Shown one piece after another: positions 45,701 through 56,400 of a stretch of DNA of 64,000 nt (positions are counted from its first letter, which is position 1; each line of letters starts with the position of its first letter). Source of the DNA: Atherinomorus stipes (taxonomy: Eukaryota > Chordata > Actinopteri > Atheriniformes > Atherinidae); the NCBI GenBank assembly GCA_023101725.1, contig JALJCO010003983.1, positions 1 through 64,000 of the forward strand, read 5' to 3'. Position numbers and translations under genes: made by a program. A model generated the notes under the pieces. It was given only the letters and a program-made list of their open reading frames with translations. It did no database searches and was not told where the DNA came from.

Positions 45701-48588
45701 TTGAATATAAATACGTCCAACAGCCAGAGTTTAATTTAAATCATCTCTTTCTCACTGTCTCTCTCCTTTCCTCCATGTTGTATGAAAGGTATGTGTGTAT
45801 ATACCAGTTAAGGCATATTTTTAGTTGTGTGTAGGTTGGACAGGTGCTATACTTACCTGACACTCCTGTAGCTCTGTGGTACAGTGGATAATCATTTGAG
45901 GTTTTCAGTGCGGTAACTCCCCCGGTCAACCAGACAAAATGTCATCTGAGAGTAAACTTTGTAGTTTGTAAGGATGAAGTTATCATAAAAAGTCCTTGTT
46001 TCAGCAGTTGTCCTGTCTGAGTTGTCACTTATTGTTGCTTAAAATTCCTCTCATGAGTTTTGACTCTATTTTCTGTGGGGTTTTGTTTAGCTGGACTGCT
46101 ACACACAGCAGATGCTCAGCAACCTGATAAATCCACATGTTTAGGACTTCCAGGCCAGTCTGGTAGATGTTCCCTTCAAGTTTTTTGTAGTTCGTCCAAG
46201 GAGATTTTCCTCTTAACTGTTGGCACGATGCTAGAATTATGATCACCATGAAAAAGAAAATCCATTATCTTGGCTAATCGTCTTGTTTTGGGCTCACAGA
46301 TGCTCATCAAGGGAGTTTATCTCAGGTCCTCCCCTTCAGGGCACATTTGTAACCAAAATCATCTCTTGGGGTAAAGCTTTCTCAATGATCCCACACTCCA
46401 ACTACATGCATTTCTAGTAGATACAATCAAGCAACCTCCTTTCGCTGCACTTCTTTTTTAGAACATCCAATCTCATCCTTATGATCCAGCTCCTTTTCCT
46501 CATCCCAGCATCCTGTTTGTGCATCCAGAAGCCAAACGGACTTAACCTCAGGACAGAAGAGAACTCAATTCCCAAGTTCACTGGATATTTTAAAAGCTCC
46601 TTAGTGTGATAGAGGGTGAATCAGACTTGCACAAAAAAGCTGAAGGCTTTAGATATTTTTGGGCCATCATAGCTGACCAGGATCTCTGAGCTGGATTAGT
46701 GATTTTAAAACTGATGGATAGATGCATAGATGTGGGGCTCCAGCTGCTGTCTTAGACACCTTAAATCTTTGCATCTTTGTGCATTTGTGGTTGTTCATTT
46801 ATAACATGAGCCTCATCCTCTTTCTCTTTTCCCCGGTTTCCCTCTCTCTGATAGGTCCAGAGTCATTCTTGGGTGGCACATCAACCATACATCATGCAAC
46901 ACCCGGTAAGGCAACGCCGCCTCCTATTCTGTGTACAGGAAATGGGTGTGTGGTGCGGCTCCAGCCAAAGCTCTGAGCTCACTGCGGCTCACACTTTATT
47001 CAGCCTTGTTCTGCTGACACGGTCAACCTAACAACAAAACTTCCCCTAAACGTAACTGCGGGAGAAGGGCCGAGCTGAGACAAGTTCTGGGAAACAGAAA
47101 CGCGTCTGTGTGTTGGAGTGTGTGTAAAAGAGAAATGGAACAACCAAAGAGACATTCAGCCACTGCCCCCACCCCCCACCCCCTCTTCCCTCTCTGTGGA
47201 TCCAGCAGGAAATGCCTGAAGCAGAGACAGTCTTGTGACTCTTTGACTCTTCCAACAGATGGTTTCCACTGGAACAAGTGTCTCTGCTGAGCTCCCCCCC
47301 CCCCCCCCCCTTCCTCTGAAATGGTGTATTCCTAAAGGCATTCATGTTTAAAAGGAAGATACTCCATCAAAAAAATCAAAAGGAAATTCTAATTTTGTTT
47401 TATTTTTGACTGATTTTGAGAACAAATGATACATTAATATTTCAATCACAGCATATCTTAACAGTCACTGCTGTGGTTTTAAAGTTAAAACCTTCTTTTT
47501 CTTTGCGAAGCTGCAGCCATAAGTTTTAGATTCTGTTCATATCATCATTCCCCACCGCCTGCCACAGTTTGTTTTTGTTTTTTCTTTCCTCAGAATGAGC
47601 TAATTGAGTTTGTGAGACTGGTAATCATGTGACATGAGGTTAAAAACTGAACTGCTGTGCATTACAGGCTGCTGTGATGTCTCCCTCTGTGGATCCCTCA
47701 ATGTCACTGCACCCCACAGCCATGATAACTCAGCAGATGGGCCAACTGTCGCTGGGAAACACTGGAGCGGTGAGTGGGATTATGGGATATCCTCCATCAC
47801 ACAGCAGCTGTCAAATTAGATATGTGTGGAACAGATGAAAAGAACAGATTCGCACATATTAAGACTAAATGTTGAACATTTTATCTGTTGAGCTCATGAA
47901 AAAAAGGATACAGTATTTTTGGGAAGAAGTCACCATCATATGTGGCAAATGTTTCACTGCAGTAGCTGTTTGTTTGGACTTTTTATAATTTCATATGAGC
48001 CTGTTTAATCTCCACACCACACCACCAGAAACCCAATACCCTTTGATCTTAGACAACCGTAGTCGGTCAGGTTTTTTCAACATCTTCCCCTGAATATAGA
48101 TGCAGATAACATATAATCTTTTAGTCTGACTAGATCTAAATCTGCCACTCAGTAATTTTGATCTTATTTGAATTCTTATCTTGCAGTATATTGCTGCCAA
48201 CGCCAGTGCCCAGGGAGCTTACATGCCTCAGTATCCTCCCATGCCGGCAGCACCTGTAAGTTCATTGCACATCCTTCTCATGCAGTGGGTAAAAACATTC
48301 GCCTTCCAGCTGGGATCCATTTTACTGGGATGCATTTAAAAGCAGTAATTACATAAGAAAATGACAATACCCCCAGCCAGTCCAAACATCCTTCATTAAT
48401 AAAGCTTTGAGTTGTCTTTTAAGCGTTTGTCCTCTAAAACTGTCAATTATCTAAGTTTGCACACAGTGAAGACGGTTATTATCAGATTCTAAATGAAAGA
48501 TGCTGTTTTTGCTTTGCAGGAAAACGGCACGCCACAGCAAGTGGATTCTTCTAACAACTCGTCTCCTTACAGTCAGCTCAGCAAGTAA
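33178..48588 (+). CDS. rbms1: RNA-binding motif single-stranded-interacting protein 1
   Basis: Two-RRM protein of the MSSP family, which binds single-stranded DNA and AU-rich RNA. Thirteen coding exons join in frame: 33178-33231, 34926-35068, 38726-38784, 40084-40175, 41114-41271, 43513-43592, 43707-43807, 44156-44205, 45593-45683, 46855-46905, 47668-47769, 48187-48255 and 48520-48588 (stop included). The product is about 371 residues. The N terminus is [17 protein letters not shown], followed by a Ser-rich stretch (24-34). RRM1 spans about 43-116, with NLYIRGL (44-50) and RNP1 KGYGFVDF (84-91). RRM2 spans about 122-206, with NLYISNL (123-129) and RGVGFARM (162-169). The C-terminal half is rich in P, Q, S, Y and M and ends SPYSQLSK. 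rbms2 and rbms3 are close paralogs; the itgb6 and psmd14 neighbours favour rbms1. Exon 4 has a second in-frame acceptor at 40050. Alternative first exons are likely in this family and were not located. Confidence 0.93.
35529..35583. repeat. (TGGA)n microsatellite in rbms1 intron 2
   Basis: About 13 copies of TGGA, with no interruption. Confidence 0.95.
35706..36579. mobile_element. hAT-like element split by a nested hAT-like MITE
   Basis: The left end TTAGGGCTGTCCCAATCCC (near 35705) and the right end CCAATACTGGTATTGGATCC...ATAGCCCTAA (near 36550-36580) form the ends of one element. Its middle is interrupted by the separate element at 36040-36423. No clear 8-bp duplication is kept at the outer ends. 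It lies in rbms1 intron 2 and has no coding capacity. Confidence 0.5.
36040..36423. mobile_element. nested hAT-like MITE
   Basis: The ends TAGGGATGTAACG and TTGTTACATCCCTA are inverted repeats. Both arms carry the phrase TATCACGG or its complement. Flanks share AATTAA, consistent with an eroded duplication. The end sequence recurs at 25335-25421. Confidence 0.65.
37140..37202. repeat. abrupt G/C homopolymer cluster in rbms1 intron 2
   Basis: Runs of 8 G, 8 C, CCCC and 9 G lie within 60 bases, in an otherwise AT-rich intron. They could be real low-complexity DNA or an assembly or consensus artefact. Confidence 0.8.
39681..39706. repeat. (GA)n microsatellite in rbms1 intron 3
   Basis: About 13 GA units. 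Confidence 0.95.
40051..40083 (+). other. rbms1: possible 33-nt in-frame extension of rbms1 exon 4 (tandem acceptor)
   Basis: The family protein sequence requires the acceptor ending at 40083 (ACGACAG then GTTATGG), giving KCKGYGFVDF across the junction. A stronger-looking acceptor, a long T-rich tract ending in ACCAG, sits at 40050. Using it would add exactly 33 nt with no stop, inserting [11 protein letters not shown] between K84 and G85, inside RNP1 of RRM1. The stretch also contains TATTAAT, which could be a branch site for the downstream AG. Confidence 0.4.
42345..42610 (+). mobile_element. rbms1: Tc1-like transposase remnant in rbms1 intron 5
   Basis: Phrases such as AAGAAGGGAAACAGGGAGAA and CAAATATTACAAGAACTGG resemble the middle of fish Tc1 transposase genes. 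No intact frame or inverted repeats were found. Confidence 0.4.
42615..43365. mobile_element. TTAA-flanked non-autonomous DNA element in rbms1 intron 5
   Basis: The unit is bounded by TTAA at 42615-42618 and 43362-43365. Its ends AGGTACAGTATGTAAG and (inverted) AGACACACAACGTAAC agree at 10 of 16 positions. TTAA target sites are typical of piggyBac-like elements. No transposase frame is present. It contains the hairpin at 42745-42796. Confidence 0.45.
42745..42796. repeat. perfect 24-bp inverted repeat with 4-base loop
   Basis: Bases 42745-42768 pair exactly with 42773-42796 around a TTTT loop. The arm runs AAAATTCTCCCAGACATAAA then TATG. It is intronic in rbms1 and sits inside the TTAA-flanked element. 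Confidence 0.8.
47294..47311. repeat. poly(C) run in rbms1 intron 10
   Basis: About 18 C bases; length probably variable. Confidence 0.9.
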
Positions 48589-49124
48589 CACACAGGTACG
48601 CTTTAGTTTCGAGTGCAAGACTTTTGACCCAAATACCAGCTTGTTTAGTTCAGCAACTACTGACACATCTTGTGCTAAGCAAAGATTTTGATCCACCTCT
48701 CATATCTTTATATTTTCCTTCCAAGCAGCCATTGAAAGTGGTGTTGAGGCTTTCTGGTGGTTTTTCGGGGGGGTTTCCCCCCTGTTTAACCCACTTAATA
48801 CTCACCTCTGAATTGTTCCTCCAGAGTTGTTTCTACAGATAACAGACTGCATAGCAAAGAACCAGTTTTAAATTCTGTCTCGAGGCACTTTATCAGCAGC
48901 CATTTGCAAAGACACATAATTTCCTCCGATTATTAAGTTGCATTTACCAATACACCAAAGGTTGTGCCATTTGTTGAGCATAAGAAATTATTTTTGCACA
49001 TTCAAACACTCAAAAACTTGTCACATTCAACATTCTTGATGACTACTCAATGAAAATACAAGAAAATCTGTCTAAGAAAGATTAGTATTAAAGTATAGAA
49101 CCAGTTTCCAGTTTTCTCTGCAGT

Positions 49125-49948
49125 AATGGGATGCACGATATTGGAATTTTGGTCGATATTTGATATGCCGGTATTTTAAAACTCATGTGGCCGATGACCG
49201 ATATCAATACCGATATTAAGGCTGAAAAATAAATAATGTAATTTTCATTCCTTGTGCAAAATTTGAAAAATACCTTAACTTGTGTTATGTATAACAAGTC
49301 AAACTTGATAATAGTTGCTCAAAGAAAACTAAAAGGATATGTGTGTTATATAAGAACCACCTGGATTTTCTTCTCCCTGAGAAAAAAAAACAATACCCAA
49401 AAACAGGGGATACTTGGTAGGGGTGGGGAAAAATATGGATACACTGAAATATTGCAATATTTTCATATGTTGATATCATATCGACATTTAAAAATGCGGT
49501 ATTGGTCTATTTTACAAACGAAATCTCGCAAGATTTTGTCGTTCTGTTATGAAATCTCACGGGTTTTCGTGAAATCTTCCGGGATTTCGTAAGAGAACGA
49601 TGAAATGTCGCGAGATTTTGTAGGTAAAATAGATCAATATTGTGTTTTCAAATATCAATATGAAATCTGCATATGAAAATATTGCGATATTTCAGTGTAT
49701 CCATATTTTTTCCCAGCCCTAATATTTGGTTATTTACACAAATGACCGTGTATAAACTCTGTTTGCACAGAACATCCTAACAGAAACTGTCTTTAGAAGT
49801 TTTAAAGTCTAAAAAAAGAAGTTTTTGTTTTTTTTAGACTTTAGAAACAGATCGTTTAAATATCAGTGGGGTGTCCGATGTCCGATACTCAGTTTTAAGG
49901 CCGATATAGGCCGATACTGATGGGGGCCGATTATATAGTGCGTCCCTA
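49125..49948. mobile_element. outer hAT-like element split by a foldback MITE, in rbms1 3' UTR intron
   Basis: The left end GGGATGCACGATATTGG (from about 49128) and the right end GGCCGATACTGATGGGGGCC...GTGCGTCCCTA (to 49948) are inverted, with repeated CGATAT units. The element is interrupted at 49418-49721. The outer target duplication is not clear. Confidence 0.55.
49418..49721. mobile_element. full-length palindromic hAT-like MITE
   Basis: The two ends, TAGGGGTGGGGAAAAATATG and, inverted, TAGGGCTGGGAAAAAATATG, match over about 50 bases. Pairing continues inwards, as both halves carry CTATTTTAC and TCGTTCT phrases, so the whole 304 bp folds back on itself. Flanks are ATACTTGG (49410-49417) and ATATTTGG (49722-49729), an 8-bp duplication with one change. 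Confidence 0.8.
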
Positions 49949-50200
49949 GGAATAAAATGAGAGGTGGTTCAATACATGGCACAGTACAGTACAGTCAGTT
50001 CACTGCTTTATAAAAATGATTAAAACAATTCTGAAAAGTTATCAACTAAGACCAGATAATCAGATTTTTATGATAATCTTTTGTTTGAGCAAAACCATGA
50101 GAAAAACATTATTTGAGTCGGTAACACCTTGATATTGTTCACCTGAGCGTGATTAGAAAGCTACAGTCCTGTTAAATGATTCTGCTTTCTCATTCTTCAG

Positions 50201-52145
50201 GCCACATAACTGCTCTGTGAGCCAGGAGGCAGGTGGGAAGTTGCTGATGACATCACAGGGATATTTTATCCACCGCCTGCTCTGATTGGACCAGATACAT
50301 GAACTTTTTTTGCACAGCCCCGACATTTGTAGTGGAAATTGAAATGTGGAAATGGACTCAAGCAGTTGGTTAATCACAGAAAAAAAAAAAGAAAAAAATA
50401 GAAAATTAGATTTATTTTGATAAGAAACAACATGATCTTTTTTCTCTTTTTCAATGATTCTCAAACACGTCAGAGGACCCCCCACCCCACCCCACAACCC
50501 CACCATGCTCCCTTTCCTTCCAAGTATGATGTGACAGTAAAATGCATGAGACTGAGATATTTTCCCCCTTTGAGGTGTCCATAATTTTAGAGTTCCTTTA
50601 TTTGTGGTATATGAAAAACTTTGCAGACCTTGTTTGCACTGAAGTTTGAAGTTTCACTGTAACTTCATTTTGGTTTTCAAAGTTGCCACAGAAGCTCGTA
50701 AAGCTTGTCCACAGACAACCATTTCATTAGGAAATTAATGAATTTATTATTGGAAACTGTGCCTTCCTTACGTGACATCAAGCATTCTCCAACATTTATC
50801 ATAAGACTTAATCAGGTGTCATACTTTTATCCCAATTAATCAAATGTGTGTGTGAAATCATGCACATTTCCATCGAGTGTTTCGCTATCTAGTCATCTGG
50901 TAGCAATAAAGACAATGAGAGTTCCACGGCAATACTGAGAAGAAAAAAAGCAAAAAGGGTGACAAATTCAGAGCAAGGTATTTCCTTATTTTCTTATTTC
51001 CTTTTTTTAAAAAAAAGTCAAGACCTGACACGAAACAAGAGCTGTACTTTTATGAAATTACAAGTTTTACACCCAATGGGCATATTTTAGGGGGGTTTGC
51101 TTTTCTCTTGTGGTCAGTTTGACCAATAATCTACCTCATGGTTCTGCTGGAGTCAGCTGGCGTTGTGGGGGGGTTTGCAGGTAAAGCCCCCTTCTCACTA
51201 AACACGACGAAGCAGACCAGAAGCCACGCTCAGGAGCTGGCTAAACAGGACTTCTGCCGTTTGTCTCCCACATGCAGCGTTTCTCCTAAACTTCAAAAAG
51301 AAAATACTTTTTTTTTTTTTTTGCTTTTTTTTATTTACATCTTTTTTTGTCTTTTATTCTGTTCTGTTTCTTTTTCTCAACATGATTACTGTTGTTCAGC
51401 TGTGATGCTCTATTTTAGAAATTCAAAGACAGCTTTTCTGTGAAACCATTGGTTTCCTTTCAGCTTGAAACAAATGAATGCATGATACACACATTGTTCA
51501 GACTTCTGCAGATCTAACTCACCCTGGTTCTGTAAAGCTCTCCGGAAATTACCCTAAAATGACACCAAATTTTGGTCACACGGCAATTATTAAACCATGT
51601 ACATGCCAAACTATTTGGATGAGCTAAAAGAAGTACCTCAAATCTGACTTGTGCAAAATATGCAACAATCATGTATGAAGTACCTTAAAAAAGCAATACT
51701 TTGGTGGAATTTGATGGTTGCAAAAAAATGTATTTCTTGTAAATTATATATATATAGGGCCAAAACTGAAAAGCAAGTGAGTTGTATTGTTTACTTTGCT
51801 CTTTTTTTTTCCTTTAATGATTTCTGATGGAAGACCCCTACACTACCATGACACAAGTAAAATGGTAAACACGTTTGGTTGCGATGCTTCTTCCCCGATC
51901 AGTTGTATTGAAGCAGTAAATGCTGTCCTTAAAAGAAAAATACAGCCAAGCTTTTACTGAGTGTACTTTACCTTTTCTGAACATTCGTTGCTGGAAAAAA
52001 AAAAATGTAAAAATGAACAAAAAAACATGTTACCCTTGCTTCCTCTTGTCACCTTCTACTGATTCTCAAACAAACCTCTCCTTGCTCTCTCCTTGAAAAC
52101 ATTGGAATAAAAACAGTGCTGAATAAAATGCTCTTCTCTTTCTCA
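50201..52145 (+). other. rbms1: rbms1 terminal 3' UTR exon with poly(A) signals (predicted)
   Basis: The stop codon (48586-48588) is followed seven bases later by a consensus donor (ACACAG then GTACGC, exon end 48595). A strong acceptor, TTCTCATTCTTCAG, ends at 50200. From there the sequence runs about 1.9 kb without coding potential to AATAAA at 52106-52111 and again at 52122-52127, followed by T/GT-rich sequence. This fits a spliced 3' UTR. Splicing this close after the stop would not be expected to trigger nonsense-mediated decay. Confidence 0.65.
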
Positions 52146-52539
52146 ACTTTGGCTCTTGTCTTTTTTATCTGACTGTTGTGTTTGCTTCTGACATTTTCCT
52201 GCCATTGGCCATTTTTGCTTTTAGGTACTATGAAGTTTACAGGATAAATACATTTTTAATTGTCTTACCAGAACTCATGAACATATCAATGACATTCTAG
52301 AAAAAAGCATGAAATACAAATTTTAAAAAAGGAAGGAATGACTGGCTGATCATCCTTTGATCAATCAGAAAAAGCATGATGCTTATATTTTTTAATAAGT
52401 CATTTAAAAAGGTCATTAACAGACCTGAAAATTGTGCTATGATTAAAAAAAAAAAAAAGAAACCATCTCAAATTGGAAGATCGTAACTATCCCATCCATC
52501 CTGTTTAAATCATCTACATTAAGAAAATCTAGAAGCATC

Positions 52540-52770
52540 ACCCTCTTTGGACCCAAGTTCATTCTAGATGGACTGAGGGGATGTAGAAATAGTTTTGTGA
52601 TCAGATGGACCAGAATTTTTAATTCTTTTGAGAAATTATGCAGACATGCTCTCCTTGACTAAAGAGGAGAGGCACTATTCAGGTTGTTAACACCACATAG
52701 TTTAAAGACCAGCTCGTGTGATGGTATGGAGCTGAATTCGTGAACATGGTATGAACAACTTGTAAATCTA
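52540..52770 (+). mobile_element. Tc1/mariner transposase remnant
   Basis: The sequence TGTGATCAGATGGACCAGAA and the following CTAAAGAGGAGAGGCACTAT and TGTGATGGTATGG match the order of the DDE region in fish Tc1-like genes. It is heavily mutated and lies just after the rbms1 3' end. Confidence 0.45.
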
Positions 52771-55700
52771 TGAGCTGTTAATTAATGCAAAAAGGATGGC
52801 CTTGCTCATTATAAACCACATTCTGCATATATTACAACATGTTTCTGTTAATAAGAGTTGTGGTGCTTGCACGTAGATTTAAAACATTATGAACAAATTA
52901 GGGCTCAAAATTGAAAACCTAAAACAAGAAAGGAAAAATATTCTGCTTTCAAAATAGCATTGGATCTCTTCAGTTCCTCAGACACTGAAAGAATGTTAAC
53001 AGAAGAGGTGATGCAACTCAGCGGTAAACATGACCCTGTCCCAACATGCTGCAGCCACTGAATACTAACTTCAAAACTTTCACATGTTGTCTTTCTACTT
53101 TTTCCAAACATAAATTGGGTTCTAATTGCTAACAGTTTTTGTATTTAATTAACATTTTGCTTCCTTTTTTTTTTTTTTTTGTAGCTGTATGAAACAGCAA
53201 TTCTGCATTTTAGATGAACTGGTTTTTGGTGGGAAATAATACACATTTAATAACTGTGGTAGTCCTTTACATCAGAAGGAGGTATGTATAACTTAAAATA
53301 GACTGTCCAAGCATGGCAGAGTACAAAAGGAGCAGCTCAATGGGTCAAAATTCCTTAAAACTCAGATTCTGCTCATTCTGCCTATTTTATCCAAAATTCT
53401 AACATTTACAATGCATTATATTTATGCAGTTTTTACATTAAGCCCACCCAAGTCATAAAAACATTTATGAAGAATAAATTATAATGTAAACAAAACTGGG
53501 GGCTGCACTGATTGTCAGGCAGCAGAGGGCGCTGTGAGTCAAAGCAGTTTAATATCTAATACAGGATACCAGAACTAACATTCAGTCATGGATATCTTCT
53601 GGCATGACTGTGTCTGATGTTATGTATGCAGCTTATGATGGATCAGATGAGCAACATGTGCAGCATGTGTGCTCATGCCCTATCCATTTCCTGCACTATT
53701 TCAGGCACACAGCCTTTGTAGTTTCACTCTTACACCGGATCTCCTTCTTAAGCTCAGTCTTAGCACAGCTGATCCCAGAGACATGGAGGCACCATGCCCC
53801 CATCCTTTACCAGTCAAAGGGATCAAAACCTCTGGGGTGTAAGATTAGCTATCAAATCACACCCTGAAACACACACACACACACCACCCATCGCGTCCCA
53901 GCTCCGTGAACATACGTACATGCATGTCCTATGTAGCTTTTGCACACACTCATGCCAATCAAATTCCTATTGTGAAGGCATCAAACCTTTGAACATAAGA
54001 TCCAAACCAAGCAGAGTCTCTCTTTCCTGCCCTCCAATCTCTGTCTCTTTTCTAATTCTCCACAGCTGAGGGCACACATGGCAAAGATCCCCTGAGAAAG
54101 ACCAAGGTCAGAGGCGGGGCACAGACGCTAAGAGGGGAGGCTGCAGTATCCGATATCATTCATTTAGTGAGATCCACTTCAACAATTCAACACATGAGAC
54201 GCATCCAAGAGATGCAGGCTGTTGGAGACCAGGATACTACTGTGTATGATTTCCAAATGTGTGTGAAATACATTTAAAAGTTGAAAAGTACAAACCAGCC
54301 TACAGTACAGCCATTAATTATTTTCAGGCTGTGTAGTTTATCTAAAATATATTTCTTTTAAAAAGTCTTTCTTTCTTTCTTTTTATTTATTAATATATTT
54401 TTATGAAACTCCAGGATCCCAGGAATGATGTAAGCTATTAAATAACTGAATTTTACAAGATGTTGGATGTGCCACTGTTGGCTCATCATAACTGTAATGA
54501 CACTTCTTGCTATTTTTTTTTTTTACACAAAAGCAAATCCTATAATCATATTAATTAAGAAAATAAAATCAAATTTATTCATAATTAAAATAAGACATTT
54601 CATGCATTATGAGTGCTGGATTGTTTTTGCAGGGTTATGTGCATTTTGTTTCCTTAGTAAAAGGTTCAGACATTTCCCTTTATCACCGTTAAATTCAGCA
54701 ACTGCAAATAACAAGTTCCAAACTCTGCATAATGTACTGTTACAGTTTTGTGCAGGCTCATGTTTGCTCAGAGCTGCATTTCTTGTTATTGCAACAAAAT
54801 TAGCTGACCTCATGCCAGGATAAATCAGACTTTCAAAGATTACATTGCAAGAGTTTCTCCAAATGGTTTAATAGGAGCTCATATTGTGATGCTTTTGGGA
54901 TGTGAAGTACAATTACTCGTGACTTAAATGTGAATTAAAGTTATATTTACAGGTGCAACGGTAGTTTTTTCTAAGGATATGCATATGAACTAAGAGTCTG
55001 ATATTGAATGTTACACATGAAATACTTTAGGACAACACCATCCGAGATGCAGGTTTTTTTCTTTTTCTTTTTTTTTTTTTTTTTTGAGAGCTTAAAGCAA
55101 GCTAGCATGAAATTGTGCCATTTGTAATATAAGTGCACAGTTGCTATTAAGTGAAGTTCAACAAGTTCATTGTAAAGGTCAAACCGCTTCTATTTCATGA
55201 AACAAAAAAACCTGTTTGTTGTCACTTCCCACATCAAGTTCCTGATATTTTGATATCAGACACAGTTTCCTCATGCTCAGCTGCTTGGTTTGTTCCCTGC
55301 AAATGAATAAAAAACAGCTGGTTTTAAACAAGTTCGTTTTATTGATTCATTTTTTTCTTTTACGTTCTGCACCCAGATTAAGTGCGGATTATCACTATCC
55401 ATGAAATGAATGGTGTTTCTACATATGTGACAATAATTAATTTGTCTTTGGATAAGGTGAACTTTACAAGGTGGCAATTACAGAACATTTTCCTGCTGGT
55501 TGAACTGGTTATACGTATAATTTCTATTGTTAATGAATATTCCTAAAACTGGCCAACGATAGTTTGATTGCAGGCATGACGATGCTCCACTTCTATCTAG
55601 GAAAAGCTCCATGTCTGAACCGAGTTTCTAATAAAAGAAAGTTGCATCTTAAAGGTCATTATGGCCTCTGGGGCTAAAACTGTTATTTTGGGGCTGTTTG

Positions 55701-56269
55701 ATCTTTAATTCTTTTAAATTTTGGGCCTGTTTTTGTTATCTTGTTTCTCTTACATGTGCATTTGTGTACACCTGCATTCTTGCCATACCACTGCATGAAG
55801 GAGTCTGTATTACCAATGCTGGCACTCCTCACCCTCCTTCACCTCTTCATTGCAAGAAATAATTGAACTTGAACAAACATGAGCGCAGACGTGCATGATC
55901 CAGACTTATCACAAAGTCCTTAAATTTAAGTCAGGAGTGTTATGGTTCAGCCTCTAGAGAGCAACACAAGCACATCAGTGGGGTCTCTTAATAAAGGAGT
56001 TGACTCCTGTGGAGGTCTCACAGCCAGCAGTTGCTACTGTCACTCATTATCACTGCAGCCTCCCTCTACACACACATATGGGCAAGCTGGAGCTTGTACA
56101 AACACCCACACATGACCCTCGAATGCATGCACACCCACTCACCCACTTTCAGAGGCGCGCGCACACACAAACACACAAAAGCACACATGAGCCAAGGAGC
56201 ATGGGCAGCGGGGTCACCCCAGCGCCATGCTTCATAAAGGGCGCCGTTACAATAGGTTTACTGTTACTC
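52770..56269. other. rbms1-itgb6 intergenic interval
   Basis: No coding exon is recognised. It contains T runs (53166-53180, 55069-55084), a short (CA)n at 53870-53884 and CA-rich sequence at 56080-56190, which gives spurious frames. Confidence 0.55.
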
Positions 56270-56400
56270 TGAGGAGAGCTGGGATACAATAGGAGCGAAT
56301 GTGCTGGTCTGAGGCATCTCCATTTCTTTCTATTTTTCACTCGATGACAAGGAAGAAAGACTGAGACTGGACAGCATGTTATCAGAGGACGGCCCTGAAG
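56270..56400 (+). promoter_or_regulatory. itgb6: candidate upstream 5' exon of itgb6
   Basis: The ATG exon of itgb6 is preceded by a strong acceptor (TTCTTCTTAACCAG ending at 58724), so an upstream non-coding exon is expected. A good donor (CCTGAAG then GTGAGT) lies at 56400/56401. Spliced to 58725, an ATG at 56376 would open a short upstream frame overlapping the true start in another frame. A second possible non-coding exon ends at about 58561 (GGCAGCGCAG then GTAAAC). The start of the exon is not defined. Confidence 0.35.

Noticed and set aside
45880..45935. tRNA-like A box (TAGCTCTGTGGTACAGTGG)
   Set aside because: No acceptable B box or cloverleaf follows; at most a degraded SINE head.
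56000..56340. His/Thr-rich open frames on both strands
   Set aside because: They come from CA-rich sequence, with no homology or splice support.
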